Positions 44,087 through 55,437 of a stretch of 55,437 nucleotides of DNA are shown piece by piece. The first letter of the stretch is position 1. Each line of letters opens with the position of its first letter. The stretch is from positions 1 through 55,437 of the forward strand of contig CACMHY010000009.1 in NCBI GenBank assembly GCA_902613595.1, read 5' to 3'. A model generated the notes under the pieces. That model was not told the DNA's origin, searched no databases, and worked only from the letters and a program-made list of their open reading frames with translations. Position numbers and translations under genes: made by a program. This DNA comes from an uncultured Bacteroidota bacterium. GTDB taxonomy: Bacteria; Bacteroidota; Bacteroidia; Flavobacteriales; Flavobacteriaceae.

Positions 44087-44117
44087 CAAATATAGGACTA
44101 AACCTATGAATTGGCAA
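44087..44117 (-). promoter_or_regulatory. secDF promoter
   Basis: Minus strand: TTG (44117-44115) and TATATTTG (44094-44087), 20 bp apart, about 33 nt before the secDF ATG. Confidence 0.65.
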
Positions 44118-44142
44118 CTCATATAAATATTAATGAAATAAT

Positions 44143-45087
44143 TTATTTTCCCTTCCGAATAAAATTTGAAAGAGCAGCATTCATTTCCTTAACCCTAATC
44201 GCGCTTTCGTTTAATAAATTTTCCTCAGAATGACTTAATTTGATATCAATAATCGATTCTACACCATTAGCACCAATAATGCATGGGACTCCAATACATA
44301 TATCTTCCAAATTATATTCTCCATTCAAAAATACGGAGCATGGGATAATTTTTTTATAATCATTTAGAATACTATCTACTAAATAAGCTACTGACGCACC
44401 TGGGGCATACCAAGCCGAGGTACCTAGTAATTTAGTTAATGTAGCACCACCTAACATTGTATCTGCCACGACTTTTTGAATAACTTTTTTTTCTAAAAAT
44501 TGTGTAACAGGAATGCCATTATAAGTAGCTAGCCTATGAAGTGGTATCATCGTTCTATCACCATGTCCACCAATTACCATTGCTTGAATATCGCTAGCAG
44601 GTTTATCTAAAGCTAGGGAAAGATATGTTTTAAAACGAGAACTATCTAAAGCGCCGCCCATTCCAATAATCCTGTTTTTAGGCAAGCCTGTTGCCTTCAA
44701 AGCTAAATAAGTCATCGTATCCATTGGATTGGACACAACTATAATAATTGCGTCAGGTGAGTGTTCTAATACATTTTCAGAAACCTTTTGAACTATCCCT
44801 GCATTAATTCCAATCAATTCTTCACGAGTCATTCCTGGCTTACGAGGCACTCCAGAGGTGACCACCACTACATCACTTCCACTAGTTTCAGAATAATCAT
44901 TAGTTACCCCTTTAATTGATGTGTTGAAACCTAGTGTAGTAGCTGTCTGGTAGAGGTCTAAAGCTTTACCTTCGGCAAAACCCTCTTTAATATCAAGAAT
45001 TACTACTTTGCTGGCTATTTCCTTTTGTGAAATATATTCTGCGCACGAAGCACCTACATTCCCAGCACCTATAACTGTAACTTTCAT
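44143..45087 (-). CDS. mdh: Malate dehydrogenase (LDH-like type)
   Basis: NAD-dependent malate/oxaloacetate interconversion. 314 residues: Rossmann GAGNVGASCAEYI, NAD-specific Asp in VVILDIKEG, SGVPRKPGMTREELIGINAGIV (mobile loop with substrate Arg), VVSNPMDTMTYLA, and catalytic His in VIGGHGDRTMIPL. This is the lactate-dehydrogenase-like MDH class usual in Bacteroidota. It begins 33 bp after gyrB and may be read from it. Confidence 0.96.
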   Translation of the reverse strand: MKVTVIGAGNVGASCAEYISQKEIASKVVILDIKEGFAEGKALDLYQTATTLGFNTSIKGVTNDYSETSGSDVVVVTSGVPRKPGMTREELIGINAGIVQKVSENVLEHSPDAIIIVVSNPMDTMTYLALKATGLPKNRIIGMGGALDSSRFKTYLSLALDKPASDIQAMVIGGHGDRTMIPLHRLATYNGIPVTQFLEKKVIQKVVADTMLGGATLTKLLGTSAWYAPGASVAYLVDSILNDYKKIIPCSVFLNGEYNLEDICIGVPCIIGANGVESIIDIKLSHSEENLLNESAIRVKEMNAALSNFIRKGK

Positions 45088-45120
45088 TATTTTAAATATA
45101 AAGTTTATTTACCCAAAAAA

Positions 45121-47070
<1,950 letters not shown>

Positions 47071-47072
47071 TC

Positions 47073-47099
47073 AAAACAACGACTCTGATAAGTTGTTTT
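47073..47099 (-). promoter_or_regulatory. gyrB leader hairpin
   Basis: AAAACAAC (47073-47080) and GTTGTTTT (47092-47099) are perfect 8-bp arms with an 11-nt loop, between the gyrB -7 box and the ATG (47064), so the hairpin would be at the very 5' end of the mRNA. Confidence 0.45.
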
Positions 47100-47100
47100 A

Positions 47101-47108
47101 CAAATATA
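47101..47108 (-). promoter_or_regulatory. gyrB -7 promoter box
   Basis: TATATTTG on the minus strand, 36 nt before the ATG. No clear -33 TTG. Confidence 0.45.
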
Positions 47109-47221
47109 ATTATTAACACCTTGAATATGACGGGTATCCACTGTAATTATAGGGTAAGTTATTAACACAAAAGTGTTCAAAAAGGAAGAGTTTTTAAGCT
47201 AAACCTTAAAATAAAACTCAA

Positions 47222-48886
47222 CTAGTATCCTTTTTCATGTACATTAGCCACTGCCCTGCCACTAGGATCATTTTGATTTTGAAATGCCTTGTCCCATGAA
47301 AGAGCTACAGGGGTGCTACAGGCAACAGAAGGGACTGATGGAACACTAAGTGCTGCAGCATCACTTGGAAAGTGTGACTCAAAAATACTACGATAATAAA
47401 ATTCTTCCTTATTTTGAGGTGTCTGGATTGGAAAACGCTGGTGGGCATTATTCATTTTTTCATTCGAAATCTCTTTTTCAACAAGATCCTTTAATGTATC
47501 GATCCAACTATAGCCAACACCGTCTGAGAATTGTTCTTTTTGCCTCCAAGCAACACTTTTTGGTAAATATTTTTCAAAAGCCTTTCTTAAGACCCATTTT
47601 TCCATACGAGTTGAATTTATCATCTTGTCATTGGGATTAAGCCTCATAGCTACTTCAATAAATTCTTTATCTAAAAATGGGACCCTACCCTCAATACCCC
47701 AGGCAGCGAGGGACTTATTAGCTCTTAAGCAATCATATTGATGGAGTTTGTTCAATTTTCTTACCGTTTCCTCATGAAATTCTTTAGAATTTGGAGCTTT
47801 ATGAAAATATAAATATCCACCAAAAAGCTCGTCTGCTCCTTCTCCTGAAAGGACCATCTTTATCCCTAAAGATTTAATTGCTCTAGCCATAAGATACATG
47901 GGAGTAGACGCTCTAATTGTTGTTATGTCGTAAGTTTCTAAGTGATAAATAACTTCATTTATAGCATCTATACCTTCCTGTATTGTAAACTTGATTTCGT
48001 GGTGAACTGTTCCAATTTTTTTAGCTACTTCTTGTGCAGCAGCAAGATCTGGAGATCCCTCTAGTCCTACAGAAAAAGAATGTAATTGTGGCCACCATGC
48101 GGATTGAGCATCATTCGTTTCTACTCTCATTGAAGCAAATTTTTTAGCTAATGCAGATGTAATGGATGAATCTAAACCTCCGGAGAGGAGGACTCCATAA
48201 GGCACGTCACTCATTAGTTGACGATGAACTGCATCTGCTAATGCATCATGAAGATCTTCTATTGATGTAGTATTATCTTTCACATTGTTGTAATCAGTCC
48301 AAGTTGGTTGATACCACTTAGTCATTTTCTTTTTTTTGCTATATAAGTAGTGGCCTGGAGGGAACAACTCAATTTTATTACATACCCCTTCCAAAGCTTT
48401 TAATTCTGAAGAAACATAGAATGTCCCATCGTTATCCCATCCCATGTATAAGGGTATTATCCCAATATGATCTCTTGCAATAAAATATTCTTCTTTACTA
48501 GCATCATATATCGCGAAGGCAAAAATACCATTTAACTTTTTAACAAAATCTTTTCCCTCTTTTTCATATAGAGCTAATATAACTTCGCAATCCGACTGCG
48601 TTTTAAATTTATATTCATTTTCATAAGCTAAACGTAGTTCACGATGATTATAAATTTCACCATTTGCCGCAAGAACTAATTTGCCAGAGGGACTAATTAA
48701 AGGTTGTTTTCCAGATGTCGGGTCAACTATAGCTAATCGTTCATGGGAAAGTATGGCGTTCGAATCGTCGTAAATTCCGCTCCAATCTGGACCACGATGC
48801 CTCAATTTTTTCGACATCTTTAATATTTGTGGTCTAAGTAAACGACTTTCACGTTTTAACTCAAAGGCACATAAAATACCACACAT
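47222..48886 (-). CDS. asnB: Asparagine synthetase B (glutamine-hydrolysing)
   Basis: Makes asparagine from aspartate, ATP and glutamine. 554 residues, the same length as E. coli AsnB. N-terminal glutaminase with Cys2 (MCGILCAFE), LRHRGPDWSG, AANGEIYNH and FKTQSDCEVI; C-terminal synthetase with the ATP pyrophosphatase loop LLSGGLDSSITSA (235-241) and VLSGEGADELFGGYLYFHKAP. It stands alone on the minus strand, 157 bp before the gyrB start. Confidence 0.96.
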   Translation of the reverse strand: MCGILCAFELKRESRLLRPQILKMSKKLRHRGPDWSGIYDDSNAILSHERLAIVDPTSGKQPLISPSGKLVLAANGEIYNHRELRLAYENEYKFKTQSDCEVILALYEKEGKDFVKKLNGIFAFAIYDASKEEYFIARDHIGIIPLYMGWDNDGTFYVSSELKALEGVCNKIELFPPGHYLYSKKKKMTKWYQPTWTDYNNVKDNTTSIEDLHDALADAVHRQLMSDVPYGVLLSGGLDSSITSALAKKFASMRVETNDAQSAWWPQLHSFSVGLEGSPDLAAAQEVAKKIGTVHHEIKFTIQEGIDAINEVIYHLETYDITTIRASTPMYLMARAIKSLGIKMVLSGEGADELFGGYLYFHKAPNSKEFHEETVRKLNKLHQYDCLRANKSLAAWGIEGRVPFLDKEFIEVAMRLNPNDKMINSTRMEKWVLRKAFEKYLPKSVAWRQKEQFSDGVGYSWIDTLKDLVEKEISNEKMNNAHQRFPIQTPQNKEEFYYRSIFESHFPSDAAALSVPSVPSVACSTPVALSWDKAFQNQNDPSGRAVANVHEKGY

Positions 48887-49035
48887 AATATTTTTTTTGC
48901 TAAAATAGTATAAGTATTATTAAATGTTAATTAAGATCTATTAAATAATTAATAATAATAACTATTTTGGTTTAATTTAATAAATATTTTAAGTATTTAA
49001 TTAGATTGTCAATCAAAATACAAAAAGTATTTAAT

Positions 49036-50685
49036 TTAATTTATTGTTTGATTGATTCGATTACTATAGACAACATTACCATTAAGAATTGTAGCTACAA
49101 TTCTTGTATTTAAAATTCTATTTTCTGGAATAGTAACTATATCTCTATCTAAAATTATAAAATCAGCAACTTTTCCTATTTCAATTGATCCTTTTTGTTG
49201 ATCTTCAAAATTGGCGTGAGCACCCCAAATCGTCATTCCCCTTAATGCATCCATTCTAGATAATTTGTTTTTTGGTAAAAACCCTCCCTTTGGGTAAGAA
49301 TCTTTATCTTGTCTAACAACTGCTGAAAAAAATGTTGAAATTGGACTAACTTTCTCAACTGGAAAATCAGTACCCAAGGCTATAGTTCCAGAGTTTTCTA
49401 AAAGTACTTTATATGCATAGGCTCCTTCAAGCCTCTTCTCACCTAATCTGTCTTTAGCCCAATACATATCACTTGTTGCATGAGTTGGTTGAACAGAAGG
49501 AATTATTTTTTTATTGAACAAATTTAGATCTGGCGTATCTATAATTTGAGCATGTTCTACTCGCCACCTAGGATCTTTAGACGAAATTAAAGCTTCATTG
49601 TAAGCTTCAAGTACAACACTATTTGCATTATCTCCAATAGCGTGTGTGTTCATTTGAAAATGTGTAGAAGCTAATTTTATAGCTAATTTTTTAATTGAAT
49701 CCTTTGGTGTTATAAATTTGCCCTTATGAAATTTAAAATCACTGTAATCGTGTTTTAAAGCTGCTCCACGCGATCCCAAAGCACCATCAGCATATATCTT
49801 AAAAGAACGGACTGTTAATTTACTTTTTAAAATAGGGCCTCTAGATAAAAAATGTTGCATGTTTTCTTTTGTATTTGAAATCATTGCATAAACACGCATT
49901 TCTAATTCTCCATTATCATGAAGGCTGTCGATTAGATAAATGTCATCTTTATTTAATCCAGCTACTGATACCGTTGTAAGTCCGTTTTCAAAGCCTATTT
50001 CTGCAGCCTCCTTTAAAGCCTGGACTTTATCTGCAATAGATGGCTCAGGCAAAATAGCGTTAATTAGTTTCATAGGTGAGTCAATTAATACGCCTGTAAG
50101 TTTCCCTTTTTCCTTTACAATCGTTCCTCCTGATATTGATGTAGTTTGATCAATACCAGCGAGATCTAAAGCTTTTTGGTTCACTAACAATGCATGGCCG
50201 TCAATCCTGCGAAGAGCAACTGGAATGTTCGGAAATAATTTATCAAGACTTGCCTTATTAGGAAAAACTTTATCGGCCCAATCATTTTGGTCCCATCCCC
50301 TTCCTAAAATTACATTTAAATTTTTTCCCTTTGAATATTTGGATACTCTTTGAATAACCTCATCAAAACTCTTAGTACCAACAAGATCAACTTGCTGTAA
50401 ACTTAAACCAAGGCTAAGAAAATGACAATGAGAATCAATAAATCCCGGATATACAGGCAATTGTTGTAGATTCAAAATTTTTTTTGCTGAATACTTTTTT
50501 AGAATTTCCTCCCCTCCAACGTCAACAAATTTCCCATTTTTTATAACGAAGGCAGTGGCTTTCTCCATTTTGTCATTCATTGTATATATAGAAGCATTAT
50601 GTACAATCAAATCAGCACTATTCTGACACGCGATAAGTGAAATTGCTAAGTAAAGCAGTAGACAATAGTAAGGACCTTTTAACAT
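49036..50685 (-). CDS. Lipoprotein amidohydrolase (YtcJ-like)
   Basis: 549 residues; lipobox SLIAC (Cys ~20) places it at the envelope. Metal-dependent hydrolase fold: YPGFIDSHCHFLSLG (HxH pair), GRGWDQNDW, RRIDGHALLVN, FKIYADGALGSRGAAL, NTHAIGDNAN (His), WRVEHAQII (His), SVQPTHATSDMYW and LGTDFPVEKVSP (Asp). C-terminal GSIEIGKVADFIILDRD closes the composite beta-domain. Relatives hydrolyse amides or lactam-like bonds; substrate unknown. Confidence 0.9.
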   Translation of the reverse strand: MLKGPYYCLLLYLAISLIACQNSADLIVHNASIYTMNDKMEKATAFVIKNGKFVDVGGEEILKKYSAKKILNLQQLPVYPGFIDSHCHFLSLGLSLQQVDLVGTKSFDEVIQRVSKYSKGKNLNVILGRGWDQNDWADKVFPNKASLDKLFPNIPVALRRIDGHALLVNQKALDLAGIDQTTSISGGTIVKEKGKLTGVLIDSPMKLINAILPEPSIADKVQALKEAAEIGFENGLTTVSVAGLNKDDIYLIDSLHDNGELEMRVYAMISNTKENMQHFLSRGPILKSKLTVRSFKIYADGALGSRGAALKHDYSDFKFHKGKFITPKDSIKKLAIKLASTHFQMNTHAIGDNANSVVLEAYNEALISSKDPRWRVEHAQIIDTPDLNLFNKKIIPSVQPTHATSDMYWAKDRLGEKRLEGAYAYKVLLENSGTIALGTDFPVEKVSPISTFFSAVVRQDKDSYPKGGFLPKNKLSRMDALRGMTIWGAHANFEDQQKGSIEIGKVADFIILDRDIVTIPENRILNTRIVATILNGNVVYSNRINQTIN

Positions 50686-50727
50686 TAATCTATTTTTAAA
50701 AATAAATTATTAACTATTAACGAATGC

Positions 50728-50758
50728 CAAATGTAGAAAAATCAAACTTAGTTACCAA
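50728..50758 (-). promoter_or_regulatory. Promoter of the amidohydrolase gene
   Basis: Minus strand: TTG (50758-50756) and TACATTTG (50735-50728), 20 bp apart, about 42 nt before the ATG at 50685. Confidence 0.6.
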
Positions 50759-50791
50759 TTTGAGAGGTTTGATAAATTGATAATTTAAAAA

Positions 50792-52534
50792 TTAATATTG
50801 AAAATCAAATTTATAGGTTATCCCCCCTAAAATCAGAAAGGGTGGCTCGGGATAATATGACCATCTTCCGTGAATTCCTTTTGAATTAAATCTTCCTTTA
50901 AAAAAAAGATCAAACTGTTTAGTCAATTTATAGGTGATATGAGCTGATGATCTAATAAAGATTGGAAGTATTTCTTCGTTTATTAATAAATCACTGGATA
51001 ATTCTTGATCTAAAAAAATTGGTCTGACAGCAGCGCTTCGGTCTCCCCACATTGAACCTTTAAAAGAAAATGCCAAGTGATCATTCCACTTAATTTGACT
51101 CTCCCAATTAGCTTGAAGTGAAGGGATATTCCACAAAATCTCTTCCTGTTGAGTATCAAAAAATCTATAGCTAGCTTCAAAACGAATAAAATTATCCTTT
51201 ATCATATTAATTATTATTGAAGCATTAAATCCGTAAAAACTCAAATCAAGATATCTGCTCTCAAATGCATTGGATAGTCTATATGACTCTAATTCATTTT
51301 CATTATCAAAGGGCAATCGTTGATAAAAATTATAATTTTCAACTTCATCGAATATTAATCCAAAATCAAAATTCAATACTGAAGCTAATCGAGATCGAAT
51401 TCCTAATTGAATATTATACTTATTGAAAGTCGGAACTAGATGTGCTGTTGGTGCCATGTATGGATTTACATCTGTAAGTGAACTATATGAATTCAATTTA
51501 GCTCCTCCCAAGGCATTCAAATATGAAGTAATTTTATCTTCTTTCTTTTGGTACAGAATTTCAATTTCAGGATAATAAATAAGGTCATTTGAAATTTGAT
51601 CAATGCCCAAGAAATAAGTTACTCCAGCTCCAATCTTAATTCTTAAATCCTTGCTAGTATTTTGCCAAAACATACTTAAAGAACTCATAGATTGGGAATA
51701 TTCTTCTTGAATTTTTTCAAAATACGAGCTAACAAATCTTGAATTTAAACCCTGGATTTTTATTTTACCTTTAATATTACCTCTAGCTAATTCAGACCCA
51801 AAATTTGCACTCAGACCAATTTGTTTTTCTATTGAACCAAAATTGTCAGTAGACAAATTAGCTTGCAAAACAAAGTCGTTGAAAAAATAATCATACCAAT
51901 TCCAATTTGATCTCACTTTAAAATTATTTCTTCTTATCTGTGGATCAATTGAATTAAGAAAACTTTGATCCCAAACATTTTCATTTAATCCAAAATAATT
52001 ATTTAAGCTTTTAGAAAACTTAAATTGGGTATTTACATTATATTGGTTACTTCTAAGGTTATGATTAAAACCAATTTCATTATAATTCTGATTACTGCGT
52101 AGCATTGTATTATCTATATCATTTCCAAAACCATCTTTATAAAAATTTAATCCAAATCTTTGACTTCGATCTATCTCAACAAGACTTGAAATATTAAAAA
52201 ATAATTGATTTTTATTTCCAAAAGCTCCACTAAAAAAAGTATTAAAAGGATTGTACAATATCTTTTGTTTTAATTTTAGTGGTGTGGCTTTATTTGGCTC
52301 AAAGGTTGAAATGACAGGAATTTTTTTGAGATTATATACTAGCTCAAATTTGGTATTTGAAATGGAGTCAGATATAAATGGATTCGATTTAATTTTAAAT
52401 GCATCCGAAAGGCTCGGTGTAAAAGATTTTACTATGACAATGCTTTCCGTATCAATATAGTTTTCTTTTTTCTGATCATAAGAAATAGAAATTGACAAAA
52501 GAGAAAGAAATAAAATTAATCTTTTCTTACCCAT
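50792..52534 (-). CDS. Outer-membrane beta-barrel protein, partner of the TPR protein
   Basis: 580 residues, signal peptide (LILFLSLLSISISYDQ). A short N-terminal stretch ESIVIVKSFTPSLSDAFKIKSNPFISDS precedes a long run of amphipathic strands ending FLILGGITYKFDFQY. The N-terminal wording recalls a flavobacterial barrel family often labelled TonB receptor, but there is no plug domain, so I call it a barrel only. Its ATG overlaps the TPR gene stop by 8 bp (ATGGGTAA), which suggests a joint function. Confidence 0.72.
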   Translation of the reverse strand: MGKKRLILFLSLLSISISYDQKKENYIDTESIVIVKSFTPSLSDAFKIKSNPFISDSISNTKFELVYNLKKIPVISTFEPNKATPLKLKQKILYNPFNTFFSGAFGNKNQLFFNISSLVEIDRSQRFGLNFYKDGFGNDIDNTMLRSNQNYNEIGFNHNLRSNQYNVNTQFKFSKSLNNYFGLNENVWDQSFLNSIDPQIRRNNFKVRSNWNWYDYFFNDFVLQANLSTDNFGSIEKQIGLSANFGSELARGNIKGKIKIQGLNSRFVSSYFEKIQEEYSQSMSSLSMFWQNTSKDLRIKIGAGVTYFLGIDQISNDLIYYPEIEILYQKKEDKITSYLNALGGAKLNSYSSLTDVNPYMAPTAHLVPTFNKYNIQLGIRSRLASVLNFDFGLIFDEVENYNFYQRLPFDNENELESYRLSNAFESRYLDLSFYGFNASIIINMIKDNFIRFEASYRFFDTQQEEILWNIPSLQANWESQIKWNDHLAFSFKGSMWGDRSAAVRPIFLDQELSSDLLINEEILPIFIRSSAHITYKLTKQFDLFFKGRFNSKGIHGRWSYYPEPPFLILGGITYKFDFQY

Positions 52535-55437
52535 TATCCTTTTGATTTTTATTTTTCAATAAATTTTCAAATTTTGTTTTAAGAAATTCAGCCTCAGAAA
52601 CTATCTGATCGTATGTTTCAAAGTTTTTTATTAATGAATCCAGAACAAAAATCGCCTGAAAAGGATCATTCATTAAATAATAATTTTTTGCTAGTAATAA
52701 AAGGGATTTAGCATTCCAAATTGAACTTTGATTTGTAGAGATAGATATTTGTGAAATTAAATCATTAGACAGGTCATATTTACCATCTATATGTAAAAGA
52801 TTCGCCCTAAAATATAGTGCTTCCGCGACAACAAGCTCATCTGGTGACTTTTCTAAAAGCAAATAAATATCAGAAGCTCCAACACTGTCTTTTAGTAATA
52901 ACGATGAACGAGCTTTAATTGTTAATGCGTCCCATTTAATTGGATTTTCTAAATCATCATAATCCAAAACATTGTTAGAGGCTTCTAAAGCCTTTTGATA
53001 TTCATTAGTAGCAAAATATGCCTTCATCAAATTTAATTTTGCAAAACGCTTGTTTTGTTTAAATGAGGCTACATTGGATAATCTTTCCATATAAAATATT
53101 GCTTCAGATTGCTTTGAATCATTTTTAAGGATATCAATAATTCTAACCAGAGCTTTTTCTGTATAAGTTGAAACTTTATCCTCAATTAATGTTTTATAAA
53201 AAAACAAAGCCTTTTCATTAAGTCCATTTTCAAAATTCAACTCTGCCAAATAGTAGGATGCCCCACTTACATAGGCTCCTTTTGGATAGATTTCCAGATA
53301 TTCTTCAAATAATTTTAAAGCATTATTTTTATTACCATCCAGAAATTGTTTTTCTGCCGAAATAAATTGTATTTTTTCAAGCTCAATATCACTAAACTGA
53401 TTTAGGTTATTATTTTTTATCCAATTATTAAAATCCTTTACCCTTCCCTGATCAATGGCAATTTCTTTAAGTGTAGTTATTGCTTGCAGGCCGATTTCGT
53501 ATTTAAAGAAAGATATTGCCACATCTTCTAAAACCCTAACGGCTAATTCATATTTTTCTTGATTATACAAAATAAGACCTTTATTAAGTGCAGCTTTGCC
53601 AATGTAAGGACTGATTTCGTAACTCGATATTAGTTGATCATAAGTTGATATTGATTTTTTATATTGCTTTTCTTCACTATATACTAAGGCTAACTCAAAT
53701 AAAGCGTCATCAATTAAATCATCATTAGGATAATCAATTATTATCTTTTTCAGAGTAGATATTTTTTTGGAATTTCTATCTACAAATCCATAGCTAATAG
53801 CTTTTTGAAAATTTGGGTAAGCACCTAATTTTTGATCTAAGGCAATAGATATGTTATAGTTTTCCATTGCAGGCCAATATTGCTTCAAAGCGAAGTGGCA
53901 ATCACCCATTCTTAAATAAGTATCTCTTTGGTAAGAGGTATCAAATGAATCATTGTCCAAATTAAAATTTTTAAAATATTGAAGTGCATATTCATATTCT
54001 TTCAATTTAAAATAGATGTAGGCCATATCATAGTTCAGTCTTTTAAAACTAGGAACCGTTTCTTTTCTAAGATTTCTTTTAAACTGCTTAAATGTATCTA
54101 ATGCGTTATCGAACTCATTCAGCTCATATTCTGACCTGCCAAGCCAATACAAAGCGTATGCCTCTAAATTTTTATTTTCTTTCAATTTTAAAGATCGCCT
54201 AAACAATTGACTTGCTTCAGAATAACTTGCGTTTTTATATTTATTAACTGCGTCTAGGATTAATACTTTTTGAAAAGTCTTATTATTTTTAAAACTATTG
54301 TCGTTTTCTAAAATTTCAATTGCTGCAGTAAAATTTCCTGCTCTTGTGTAAGAACTTATCAATAACTCTCTTAAAAGACCTTGATTTTCATTTTTTGGAT
54401 ATAGTTTAAGAAAATTGACTAAAACCTTTGGAGGATCTTCAAATGGATTCCCTATCTCATAGCTCAGTTTAGCGTAATTCAAAAAAGCATCTTCACTTAT
54501 ATCAGGATTAAAAGACATATTGGATGCAGTTTTAAATGCGTTTAAAGCAGCAGATTTATTATTTGTATTTAAATAACATTCTGCAAGGTTGTAATAAGAG
54601 TTTTGCGAAAGCGCATTATTCTCACCAATAATTTGATTGAATTGACTTATAGCTTTTGTGAACTCTTTTTCTTTGAAATATGCGTAACCTAGCTGGTACA
54701 AATCAGTACTTGTAATTTTCCCTTTTTTACCTTTGTAAGATTCCAAAAAAGGGATAGCCTCAGAATAAAGTTTAAGATTAAAATAACTTTCTCCAATTAT
54801 TTTTGAAAGCTCTGATTTTTCAGCCTCATTAGAATTTTCTAATGCTTTTTTAGCTAAATCAATTGCCTGATTAAATCGACCCAAACGAAAATTCATATCA
54901 GCTTGAAAATAGGCTAAGTCCTCTTTTTTAGTAGGATCTGAGATTCTACCAAAAGAGGAGAGAGCAGAGTCAAAATCTTCTAGTTGGTATGCAATATGGC
55001 CTAGATAATAATGTGAATCAGACTGATATTTTTTATCATTTTTTACTTTTTGGAAAAATGGTCTTGCTTCCTTATACTTTTTAGCTGAAAAAAGTGAATA
55101 CCCTTTATTAAAATTAAACTCCGGACGATCTAATTTAAGGACAGAATTTTCAGAAATCCTATTAAACCATTTTAGCGCATAACGATATTTTTCATTTTTA
55201 AAATAATAGTTTGCCACTTCTAAATCTATATTTTCACTTAAACTACTGCTTGGGAATTCCTCTTTGTACAGCGAAAGCATTTTTTCAGCACCAGAATAAT
55301 TCAATCTTAATGAATTCGAAAGCTTACTAAATTCTATTTTCTCTTGATCAAGGTTGGGTAAATAGAAATCTTCTTCAAAAACACTAGCCTGCCAAGAGGC
55401 TGTAAAATAATCAAGTCCAAAAAAATGACTTGTCAAT
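52527..55437 (-). CDS. TPR-repeat protein, N-terminus beyond window
   Basis: At least 969 residues, the 5' end cut by the window edge: the frame is still open at 55437 and the first residues already lie inside the TPR domain. Many 34-residue TPRs are visible (YFKNEKYRYALKWFNRIS, HYLGHIAYQLEDFDSALSSF, LYQLGYAYFKEKEFTKAISQF, YWLGRSEYELNEFDNALDTF). Such proteins are scaffolds, and here probably a periplasmic or outer-membrane-associated one paired with the downstream barrel. The C-terminus is Lys/Asn-rich. Confidence 0.85.
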   Translation of the reverse strand, partial: LTSHFFGLDYFTASWQASVFEEDFYLPNLDQEKIEFSKLSNSLRLNYSGAEKMLSLYKEEFPSSSLSENIDLEVANYYFKNEKYRYALKWFNRISENSVLKLDRPEFNFNKGYSLFSAKKYKEARPFFQKVKNDKKYQSDSHYYLGHIAYQLEDFDSALSSFGRISDPTKKEDLAYFQADMNFRLGRFNQAIDLAKKALENSNEAEKSELSKIIGESYFNLKLYSEAIPFLESYKGKKGKITSTDLYQLGYAYFKEKEFTKAISQFNQIIGENNALSQNSYYNLAECYLNTNNKSAALNAFKTASNMSFNPDISEDAFLNYAKLSYEIGNPFEDPPKVLVNFLKLYPKNENQGLLRELLISSYTRAGNFTAAIEILENDNSFKNNKTFQKVLILDAVNKYKNASYSEASQLFRRSLKLKENKNLEAYALYWLGRSEYELNEFDNALDTFKQFKRNLRKETVPSFKRLNYDMAYIYFKLKEYEYALQYFKNFNLDNDSFDTSYQRDTYLRMGDCHFALKQYWPAMENYNISIALDQKLGAYPNFQKAISYGFVDRNSKKISTLKKIIIDYPNDDLIDDALFELALVYSEEKQYKKSISTYDQLISSYEISPYIGKAALNKGLILYNQEKYELAVRVLEDVAISFFKYEIGLQAITTLKEIAIDQGRVKDFNNWIKNNNLNQFSDIELEKIQFISAEKQFLDGNKNNALKLFEEYLEIYPKGAYVSGASYYLAELNFENGLNEKALFFYKTLIEDKVSTYTEKALVRIIDILKNDSKQSEAIFYMERLSNVASFKQNKRFAKLNLMKAYFATNEYQKALEASNNVLDYDDLENPIKWDALTIKARSSLLLKDSVGASDIYLLLEKSPDELVVAEALYFRANLLHIDGKYDLSNDLISQISISTNQSSIWNAKSLLLLAKNYYLMNDPFQAIFVLDSLIKNFETYDQIVSEAEFLKTKFENLLKNKNQKDNG

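Noticed and set aside
47164-47177. AACAC-AAAA-GTGTT repeat downstream of asnB, considered as a terminator
   Set aside because: Only 5 bp of stem and no proper T run; could be chance.
47101-47221. Possible origin of replication or DnaA boxes near gyrB
   Set aside because: No TTATNCACA-type box and no dnaA/dnaN genes; gyrB alone is not evidence.
48990-49036. Direct repeat AAGTATTTAATT upstream and downstream in the asnB/amidohydrolase gap
   Set aside because: Low-complexity AT sequence; no other support for a site.

Overview
The window looks like a chromosomal stretch of a marine-type flavobacterium (Bacteroidota). The evidence is very AT-rich DNA, promoters with the Bacteroidota -7 box TAnnTTTG (often with TTG about 20 bp upstream), TonB-dependent receptors, a receptor/DUF4249 pair, a DppB-like permease next to DUF1599, BshB1, MDH, a fused SecDF, and a carotenoid locus with a B12-type MerR regulator. 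No phage, insertion sequence, CRISPR array or plasmid gene is visible. The backbone is housekeeping, and the more accessory part lies at about 11-19.4 kb.

Layout. 1-53: 3' end of tRNA-Leu(GAG). 0.1-2.4 kb: CarH-like MerR/B12 regulator, phytoene synthase crtB and beta-carotene hydroxylase crtZ. 2.4-6.5 kb: SurA-type chaperone, its lipoprotein partner, a tiny secreted protein resembling a T9SS sorting domain, and guaB. 6.6-8.9 kb: FecA-like TonB receptor whose promoter is bracketed by two Fur-type palindromes. 9-15.4 kb: LysE exporter, DUF3050 protein, M28 peptidase, a barrel protein, and a TonB receptor with DUF4249 lipoprotein. 15.4-15.8 kb: non-coding region rich in inverted repeats. 15.8-19.4 kb: small secreted proteins, including a stand-alone TonB-plug-like protein and a cupredoxin. 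tRNA-His follows.

19.6-25.9 kb (minus strand): Gfo/Idh/MocA oxidoreductase, bshB1, a trans-sulfuration PLP enzyme, an exported glutathione peroxidase, clpS, tpiA, a lone permease and DUF1599. 25.9-34.7 kb: folP, cdaA, an MsbA-type ABC exporter, truA, a metallophosphoesterase, DUF4293, rho, rpsT, tRNA-Glu and proS. 34.8-41 kb: R/S/N-rich lipoprotein, FadL-like porin, folE, cysS, yidD and lgt. 41-55.4 kb (minus strand): secDF, mdh, gyrB, asnB, an amidohydrolase lipoprotein, an outer-membrane barrel and a TPR protein cut by the window edge.

The main functional threads are light/B12-controlled carotenoid synthesis, outer-membrane biogenesis (SurA, SecDF, Lgt, YidD), iron-regulated uptake, thiol-peroxide defence and envelope proteins of unknown role. 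No complete new multi-gene system stands out. The most interesting items are the structured intergenic region, the mini-plug protein, the Fur-bracketed promoter, and the non-canonical starts of the metallophosphoesterase (CTG) and possibly folP. Coordinates and motifs were read by eye; no database search was run.
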